A stretch of 64,000 nucleotides of DNA from JANLYQ01 sp031365725 (GTDB lineage Bacteria; Actinomycetota; Actinomycetes; JACCUZ01), in NCBI GenBank assembly GCA_031365725.1, contig JANLYQ010000014.1:62001-126000 (forward strand). Direction: 5' to 3'. Shown in pieces: positions 58,891 to 64,000 of this stretch; within the stretch, counting starts at the first letter, position 1; each line of letters opens with the position of its first letter. Position numbers and translations under genes: made by a program. The notes under the pieces were generated by a model. It ran no database searches, was not told the origin of the DNA, and saw nothing but the letters and a program-made list of their open reading frames with translations.

Positions 58891-60153
58891 TCAGCCGGCG
58901 AGCGCGGCCGTGCCGTTCTTCTGCAGGTCGGCCAACATCGCCTTCGGGTCGCCGCCCTTGCTCAACGTGGCGAACTTCGAGTTGAACGCGGCGAGGACCG
59001 GGTCGAACCCGGGCAGGTTCACCGGTCCCTGGCCGTAGGCCCCACCGGCAGCAAAGGCGGCGTCGCCGGGGTAGGCCGTGGCGAACTTGGCGATGCCGTC
59101 CTGGGTCGAGGGCATCACGCCGAAGGCCTTGGCGAAGGCCAGCTGCTGGTCCACGGCCGTCAGCGCCTTGACCAGCTCGACCGACTGGGCCTGGTGGGTG
59201 CTCTTGGCAGCGATGCCCCAGCACTGGCTGAAGAGCAACGTGCCCTTTCCGGCCGGGCCGGCCGGGAGCTCGGCGAACTTCGCCTTGACGGTGGGGTAGT
59301 CCTTGCTGAGTGCGCCGTGGATCCAGTTGCCCTCGATGGTCATCGCGGTGATGCCCTTGCCGAATGCCTCGCCACCCCAGCCGGCCGCCGGGTTTGTGTC
59401 GGTGTTGAACTTGAGGGAGCCTTCCTTCATCATCTTCTGGATCTCGGCCATGCCGGCAGCGTTCCCGGGCTTGTCCGCCGTGACGGTCTTGCCGTCGTCG
59501 GAGACCACCCAGCCGCCGGCCTGCTTCATGAAGGCGCCGCCACGGTTGATGTCGTTGCCGATGACCAGGCCGGTGACCTTGCCCGTCGTGAGCTTCTTGG
59601 CGACGGTCTCGAGCCCAGCCCAGTCCTTGGGTACGTCGGCATCGGTGAGGCCGGCCTTGGTCCACAGGTCGGTGTTGATGACCAGCGCGAGGGTCGAGTA
59701 GTCCTTGGGTGCGCAGTAGAACTTGCCGTCATAGGTGAATGCCTGGACCAGGGAGGGCAGGAAGTTCTCGTCCTTGACCTGGTCGCCGTAGGCGAAGAGG
59801 TTGCCGGCCTTGGCGAAGTCGCCGATCCGTGCCGCGTCGGTGTAGAAGAGGTCGGGCGGTGAGCCGCCCGCGAAGCCCTGGCCGAGCTGCTGGCCGATGT
59901 CGGAGGCGACGATCACCTCGACCGAGTTGCCGGTCTTGGTGGCCCAGGCGTCGGTCGCGGCCTTGACCGCATTGGTCTCGGCATCTCCTGAGCTGGCAAT
60001 CATCAGCTGCAGCTTCACCGGCCCCTTGCCGGCAGCCTGGCTGGCCTTCGAGTCGAATCCGCCACCCCCGCCGCCGCACGCGGCCAGAGCCAGCATGCCT
60101 GCGGTCCCGATTGCCGCGAGGGCAGTCGATCGCCGCCTGGTTCTTGAGATCAT
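58891..60153 (-). CDS. Sugar ABC transporter substrate-binding lipoprotein
   Basis: A 420-residue extracellular binding protein. The N-terminus MISRTRRRSTALAAIGTAGM leads to the lipobox LALAAC with lipidated Cys26, followed by a Gly run. The fold shows DLFYTDAARIGDFAKAG, YSTLALVINTDLWTKAGLTD and GITAMTIEGNWIHGAL of family 1 solute-binding proteins. It delivers an oligosaccharide to the two permeases. GGAGGAA precedes the ATG, which overlaps the LacI stop (ATGA). Confidence 0.92.
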   Translation of the reverse strand: MISRTRRRSTALAAIGTAGMLALAACGGGGGGFDSKASQAAGKGPVKLQLMIASSGDAETNAVKAATDAWATKTGNSVEVIVASDIGQQLGQGFAGGSPPDLFYTDAARIGDFAKAGNLFAYGDQVKDENFLPSLVQAFTYDGKFYCAPKDYSTLALVINTDLWTKAGLTDADVPKDWAGLETVAKKLTTGKVTGLVIGNDINRGGAFMKQAGGWVVSDDGKTVTADKPGNAAGMAEIQKMMKEGSLKFNTDTNPAAGWGGEAFGKGITAMTIEGNWIHGALSKDYPTVKAKFAELPAGPAGKGTLLFSQCWGIAAKSTHQAQSVELVKALTAVDQQLAFAKAFGVMPSTQDGIAKFATAYPGDAAFAAGGAYGQGPVNLPGFDPVLAAFNSKFATLSKGGDPKAMLADLQKNGTAALAG

Positions 60154-61286
60154 GTGCTTCCTCCACTGCTTGTGCGGTTGCCCGCGCTGGTCCCGCCCGT
60201 TGCTGGCGCCGCCGGCGCCCCGAGTGGGTTGGTGCTGTTCCTCGCGACGACGGTCGGGCGGAAGACGGTGCCCTGGGTGGGCAGGTTGCCACCCAGGCGG
60301 GCGTGCTCGAGGATGGACAAGAGGTTCTCGGCGACGTCGGTCAACGGCTGACGCAGACTCGTCAGCCCGAAGGACTCGGCGAGGTCGCTGTCGTCGAAGC
60401 CGACGAGACCGAAATCCGCCCCGGGGGTGAGGCCGCGCTCCCGGAGCACCGTCCACGCGCCGAGTGCCATAACGTCGGAGGCGCAGACGAGTGTGCCGCC
60501 CGGTCCGATTGCCTCAATCAGCGGCGCTGCAGCCGCAGCCGCTGCACCGAGCTCGCCCAGGGCGTCGGCCCGCCAAGCCGGAACGAAGACCCCGGCGTCG
60601 GTGGTGGCTTCTACCCAGCCGGAGCGACGATCGTCACCGATCGGTGAGCCCGCGGGCCAACCGAGGAACCCGATCCGTGAGTAGCCGTTCTCGAGCAGGT
60701 GCCGTACGCCGTCGGCCACCCCTGTCGCGCCGTCGACGTCGACCCACCAGCTGAACTCGGGCTCGTCCCAGACGCGGCCGAACGAGGCGAAGGGGACACC
60801 GTGGTCGCGCAGCCAGGCCGGTCGAGGGTCGTCATGGCGGGTGTCGGTGAGGACGAAGGCGTCGACGAGCTTGCTGGCAACCAGGTCCTCGTAGGCCGGA
60901 AGCGGGTGCTCGAAGTCAGCGGCAGCAAACGGCACCAGGTGCGAGTCGTGCTGCCGGGAGGCGATGGTCAGCTCGACGAGGAAGACGTCCCGGATGTCTC
61001 CCATCCGGCGACCGCTGCCGGCGTGCAGCTCCACGCCCAGGGCGTTGGCCCGCTCCTGGCGCAACGACCGCGCGGCCAGGTTGGGGCGGAAGCCCAAGCG
61101 CAGGATCTCGGCGGTCACGCGCTCGAGGGTCTGCGGTGCGACCCGGTACGGCCGGTTGACGACGTTGCTGACCGTCTGCCGCGACACCTGGGCGGCGCGG
61201 GCGACGTCCATGATCGTCGCCCGCCGCCCCGACCGTGCCGCTGGGACTGAGGTCGTGGGCGGCGCGGGTGCCAGTGGAGTGGTCAC
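60150..61286 (-). CDS. LacI-family repressor of the sugar transport operon
   Basis: A 378-residue LacI protein. HTH: ATIMDVARAAQVSRQTVSNV near 22-41, hinge helix LAARSLRQ, periplasmic-binding-like core with WWVDVDGATGVADGVRHLLE. The start is the GTG at 61286, with CAGGAGGT 10 nt upstream. An ATG at 61340 would put the operator inside the gene. It is the first gene of an operon with the binding protein and two permeases, and it likely represses itself and perhaps the divergent glycosidase. Confidence 0.9.
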   Translation of the reverse strand: MTTPLAPAPPTTSVPAARSGRRATIMDVARAAQVSRQTVSNVVNRPYRVAPQTLERVTAEILRLGFRPNLAARSLRQERANALGVELHAGSGRRMGDIRDVFLVELTIASRQHDSHLVPFAAADFEHPLPAYEDLVASKLVDAFVLTDTRHDDPRPAWLRDHGVPFASFGRVWDEPEFSWWVDVDGATGVADGVRHLLENGYSRIGFLGWPAGSPIGDDRRSGWVEATTDAGVFVPAWRADALGELGAAAAAAAPLIEAIGPGGTLVCASDVMALGAWTVLRERGLTPGADFGLVGFDDSDLAESFGLTSLRQPLTDVAENLLSILEHARLGGNLPTQGTVFRPTVVARNSTNPLGAPAAPATGGTSAGNRTSSGGST

Positions 61287-61317
61287 GATCCGCTCGACCT
61301 CCTGACCATCGTCACTA

Positions 61318-61339
61318 TGAACGTTCATTTGATCGTTCA
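61318..61339. promoter_or_regulatory. LacI operators, two half-related boxes
   Basis: TGAACGTTCA (61318-61327) is a perfect palindrome, and TGATCGTTCA (61330-61339) repeats it with one change, 12 bp on. They lie in the spacer of a possible leftward promoter, TTATGA (61342-61337) and CATAGT (61319-61314), upstream of lacI. Confidence 0.7.
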
Positions 61340-61472
61340 TAAAGCGCTACAGTCTGGGACTGGCGAGAGGCTGTCAACTGCCGAGACCCAATCGTTACCT
61401 CGTGTTCTCGTGGGGTGATCGATCGTCCGGTATGCCCGCGCCCGGAGCCCAGCACCAGTGCGGAGGAAGCCG

Positions 61473-63569
61473 ATGCGACGACCCGAGGTGGCCACGCCGG
61501 TCGTGACGAGGTACGAGCAGCCATGGCTGCACGACCTGGCCGTGTGCGTCGACGGCAACGTCACGGCGTTGAGTGCGCCCAGTGGCCAGATCGATGGGTC
61601 GGGCGCGCAGGGTGTCTTCATCGACGACCGACGGATCCTGTCGACACTCACTGTCCTGGTCGGGGGCGTGGAGGCGGTCGCTCTGTCGACCTCGGGGTCC
61701 GGCGCGGGGTGTGACTTCCTCGGCTACGCGCGCCACCTCGGCGACCCCGGAGCCGATCCCACGGTCGAGGTCCACCGCTCTCGACTCCTCGGCGACGGTG
61801 CGGTCCGCGAGACGGTGCGGGTGACCTCCCGGGCGGCGAAGACCGTGGTGACCTCACTGGTCCTCAGGCACTCCGGCGACGGTGCGCCGATCGCGTCGGT
61901 GAAAGCCGGACATGCCCCGGTGTCCTCGTTGCCGGGGTCGGCCGACCGTGCGCACACGCGCTGGGCCGATGACTGGCACGCCGTGACGATGACCTTCGAC
62001 CCGCCCCCCGCGACGTTGCTGGCGCCCACCGCGGCGGTCCCGGGCGAGGCGACGTACAGCATCGAGGTGCCGCCGGGCGGCTCCACGACGGTGACGATCG
62101 AGGTGAGTGCGCAGCGCCTGCGCCGGTCGAACTTCGATGCCGGTCCGGGTTCGTCGCAGGTCAGCTGGCAGGACGTCAGCGTGAGGGCAGCTGACCATCG
62201 ACTTCAGCCGTGCGTGACGAGCAGCCTCGACGATCTGCAGCACCTGCTGCTCACCGACCCGGGCGACCCGCGTGACGTCTTCGCAGCGGCCGGCACACCG
62301 TGGTACCTCACGCTGTTCGGCCGGGACTCGCTGTGGGCGGCGCGGATGATGCTGCCGCTGGGCACCGAGCTTGCTGCCGGCACGCTGCGCACCCTGGCCC
62401 GTCGCCAGGGCACGCGGGTCGACCATGAGCGGGCGGAGTCGCCGGGCAAGATCCCGCACGAGGTGCGTCGGGCGCCGTACGGCGACCCGGGCAGCCACCT
62501 CGCCCTGCCGCCGGTCTATTTCGGGACCATCGATGCGACACCACTCTGGATCACCCTGCTGCGTGACGCGTGGCGGTGGGGGATGGCGCCGGCCGAGGTC
62601 GGGGCCCTGCTGCCCCAGCTGCACGCCGCCGTGCGGTGGCTGACGCAGGACAGTGCGCCGGACGACGACGGGCTGCTGAAGTACCTCGACGAGACCGGCA
62701 GCGGCTTGGCCAACCAGGGCTGGAAGGACTCGGGCGACTCGATCCGTTGGCGTGACGGTCGCGTGGCGGAAGCGCCGATCGCGCTGGTGGAGGCCCAGGG
62801 CTATGCGATCGAGGCGGCGCTCGCGGCCGCTGAGATTTTCGAGGCTTTCGGTCAGGACGGCGCCGCGGAGGCCCAAGGGTGGGCGAGTGAGCTCGAGAAG
62901 CGGGTGCGCGAGCGCTTCTGGGTGCGCAGCGGCGAGGACCGCTACCTCGGCATCGCGATCGACGGCGGGGGCCGCACCGTAGATGGTGTCGCATCCAACA
63001 TGGGCCACCTGTTGGGCACCGGGGCCCTCGAGGCCGCCGAGGTGCGCTCGGTCGTTGGCCGGTTGACATCGCCGGAGATGCTCGGGCCCTACGGCATCCG
63101 GACCTTCGCCGGGGACAACCACGGCTTCAACCCGATGGGCTATCACACCGGGTCGATCTGGACGCACGACACAGCCATCTGCGCCTGGGGTCTGGCCAGA
63201 GAGGGCTATCGCGACGAGGCGTCGCGCGTGGCGCGGGCGCTGCTGTCCTCGAGTGCGGCGTTCGACCATCGCTGGCCCGAGCTGTACGGCGGCTTCGGTG
63301 AAACCACTCGACCGGCGCCCTATCCGGCGTCCTGCCACCCGCAGGCATGGTCGGCGGCCTCGGCCGCGGTGCTGCTGTCGGTTGCGCTGGGCTTCCGCCC
63401 CGACGCGCCGGCCGGCCGACTCGAGCTGCATCCGGCGAAGCCCGCGACCTTCGGAGCGATGACGGTCGACGGCCTGTTCTTTGCCGGTCGTCGCTTCGGC
63501 GTGCGGACAGATGAGGACGGAGTGACTGTGGTGGACGGACCTGCAGACCTCGACATCGTGGTGGTCTGA
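61473..63569 (+). CDS. Glycogen debranching-type glycosidase
   Basis: A 698-residue protein. The N-terminal 220 residues are the beta-rich glycogen-debranching N-terminal domain (VFIDDRRILSTLTVLVGGVE). The rest is an (alpha/alpha)6 barrel with GTPWYLTLFGRDSLWAARM, SGLANQGWKDSGDSIRW and GYHTGSIWTHDTAICAWGLA. The Asp in GRDSLW and the Glu near the C-terminus are the likely acids. It may act on alpha-glucans or on the sugar imported by the neighbouring transporter. The ATG at 61473 has GGAGGA 8 nt upstream. Confidence 0.85.
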   Translation: MRRPEVATPVVTRYEQPWLHDLAVCVDGNVTALSAPSGQIDGSGAQGVFIDDRRILSTLTVLVGGVEAVALSTSGSGAGCDFLGYARHLGDPGADPTVEVHRSRLLGDGAVRETVRVTSRAAKTVVTSLVLRHSGDGAPIASVKAGHAPVSSLPGSADRAHTRWADDWHAVTMTFDPPPATLLAPTAAVPGEATYSIEVPPGGSTTVTIEVSAQRLRRSNFDAGPGSSQVSWQDVSVRAADHRLQPCVTSSLDDLQHLLLTDPGDPRDVFAAAGTPWYLTLFGRDSLWAARMMLPLGTELAAGTLRTLARRQGTRVDHERAESPGKIPHEVRRAPYGDPGSHLALPPVYFGTIDATPLWITLLRDAWRWGMAPAEVGALLPQLHAAVRWLTQDSAPDDDGLLKYLDETGSGLANQGWKDSGDSIRWRDGRVAEAPIALVEAQGYAIEAALAAAEIFEAFGQDGAAEAQGWASELEKRVRERFWVRSGEDRYLGIAIDGGGRTVDGVASNMGHLLGTGALEAAEVRSVVGRLTSPEMLGPYGIRTFAGDNHGFNPMGYHTGSIWTHDTAICAWGLAREGYRDEASRVARALLSSSAAFDHRWPELYGGFGETTRPAPYPASCHPQAWSAASAAVLLSVALGFRPDAPAGRLELHPAKPATFGAMTVDGLFFAGRRFGVRTDEDGVTVVDGPADLDIVVV

Positions 63570-63676
63570 GGCCGGGCGGGTGTTCACGGTCGCCCAGGTG
63601 ATGGTCGACACTGGTTGACGACGCCGCCCTGCGGCGCCTCGACGCCGGAGTTCGGGTCAGGGATGGAGCCGCGCTG

Positions 63677-64000
63677 ATGACAGTCGGGTGGCTGCGCCGC
63701 CATGCCGACCCGGTCGCGTTGATGGCGGCGGGGGGTGCCCTTGGGCTGTACCTCGCGCTGCATCCTCCCGTGCCGGACCTGGCTGCGCAGACCGCCCGAG
63801 CCGAGCTGGTGCGGCGCAGCGGCCAACTGGTGCTCTGGCTGGGGTGGTTCGGCGGCGTGCACCTGCCGACGTACAGCATGGTGTCGCCGGTGTTCATGGC
63901 ACTCGTGGGAGCCCCACTCACCGGAGCTATCGCGGCCGGGGCTGCGGCCGTGCTCGCGCGCAGCCTCTTGCGCGACTCGACTCGACCGAGTCTGGGAGCA
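63677..64000 (+). CDS. Membrane protein, N-terminal part (runs off the window)
   Basis: ATG 63677 opens a frame without stop to the end of the window (108 codons). It predicts at least two to three membrane helices: PVALMAAGGALGLYLALH, QLVLWLGWFGGVHLPTY and GAPLTGAIAAGAAAVLARSL. I recognise no family; GGATGGAG lies about 8 nt upstream. It starts 107 bp after the glycosidase and may be in the same operon. Confidence 0.6.
   Translation, partial: MTVGWLRRHADPVALMAAGGALGLYLALHPPVPDLAAQTARAELVRRSGQLVLWLGWFGGVHLPTYSMVSPVFMALVGAPLTGAIAAGAAAVLARSLLRDSTRPSLGA

Overview
The window is very GC-rich, uses many GTG and TTG starts, and carries several actinobacterial marker genes: mycoredoxin, UvrD2 with an HRDC domain, WhiB7 with an AT-hook, a UPF0182 membrane protein, a PPA1309-family protein and a DUF5679 protein. 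It is chromosomal DNA of an actinobacterium. The gene content would suit Micrococcales or Propionibacteriales (for example the Intrasporangiaceae/Dermatophilaceae side), but I cannot fix the genus from sequence alone.

Region 1 (1-24.5 kb) is mostly conserved core. It opens with the nudC-mrx1-uvrD2-whiB7 block in the order known from mycobacteria. whiB7 is preceded by a readable leader: promoter, a 91-codon upstream ORF with a strong Shine-Dalgarno, and an intrinsic terminator. Next come a stand-alone LigD-type polymerase domain, a WXG100-like/DUF1023 hydrolase pair, an ABC1 kinase with a ThiF-like protein, an M20 peptidase, a crotonase, a YgjP-type metallopeptidase, AraC and DinB proteins, a NUDIX hydrolase, a DUF2342-type protein, an epimerase followed by MoaE, a YlbL-type PDZ/Lon protein, a PPA1309-family protein, UPF0182 and an initiator tRNA-fMet.

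Region 2 (24.5-39 kb) begins directly after the tRNA and looks accessory and partly decayed. It holds a frameshifted cyclic-nucleotide-binding domain, an MFS exporter with its own such domain, a TetR with two operators facing a homocysteine S-methyltransferase, a VapBC-type pair with a frameshifted antitoxin, a PcaC-like protein, an IS256 transposase stump, a TDT transporter, a large LuxR (LAL) regulator coupled to a DMT exporter, and small stress-type enzymes.

Region 3 (39-49.5 kb) holds an Fe-S photolyase beside an SDR, a PPOX-fold protein with a possible DosR-type box, an SDR/FAH pair that may oxidise a deoxy-sugar acid, and a metal/sulfide-type module in which the thioredoxin gene has lost its active site (palindrome, thioredoxin remnant, DUF302, ICMT-like methyltransferase). 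A PIG-L deacetylase, a degenerate YhgE/SNG1-like membrane gene, an HxlR/methyltransferase divergent pair and a peroxiredoxin follow.

Region 4 (49.5-64 kb) has a SNF2-type ATPase, a TetR/MFS divergent pair with two operators, an overlapping three-gene cassette (nicotinamidase-like hydrolase, ADP-ribosylglycohydrolase, PfkB kinase) that reads as a possible ADP-ribose/NAD salvage unit, and a LacI-controlled sugar ABC transporter (LacI, binding protein, two permeases, each overlapping or close to the next) diverging from a glycogen-debranching-like glycosidase. The window ends inside a membrane protein gene.

A theme across the window is short tandem-repeat expansion (9, 15, 16, 18, 24 and 31 bp units), both between genes and in frame at protein termini.
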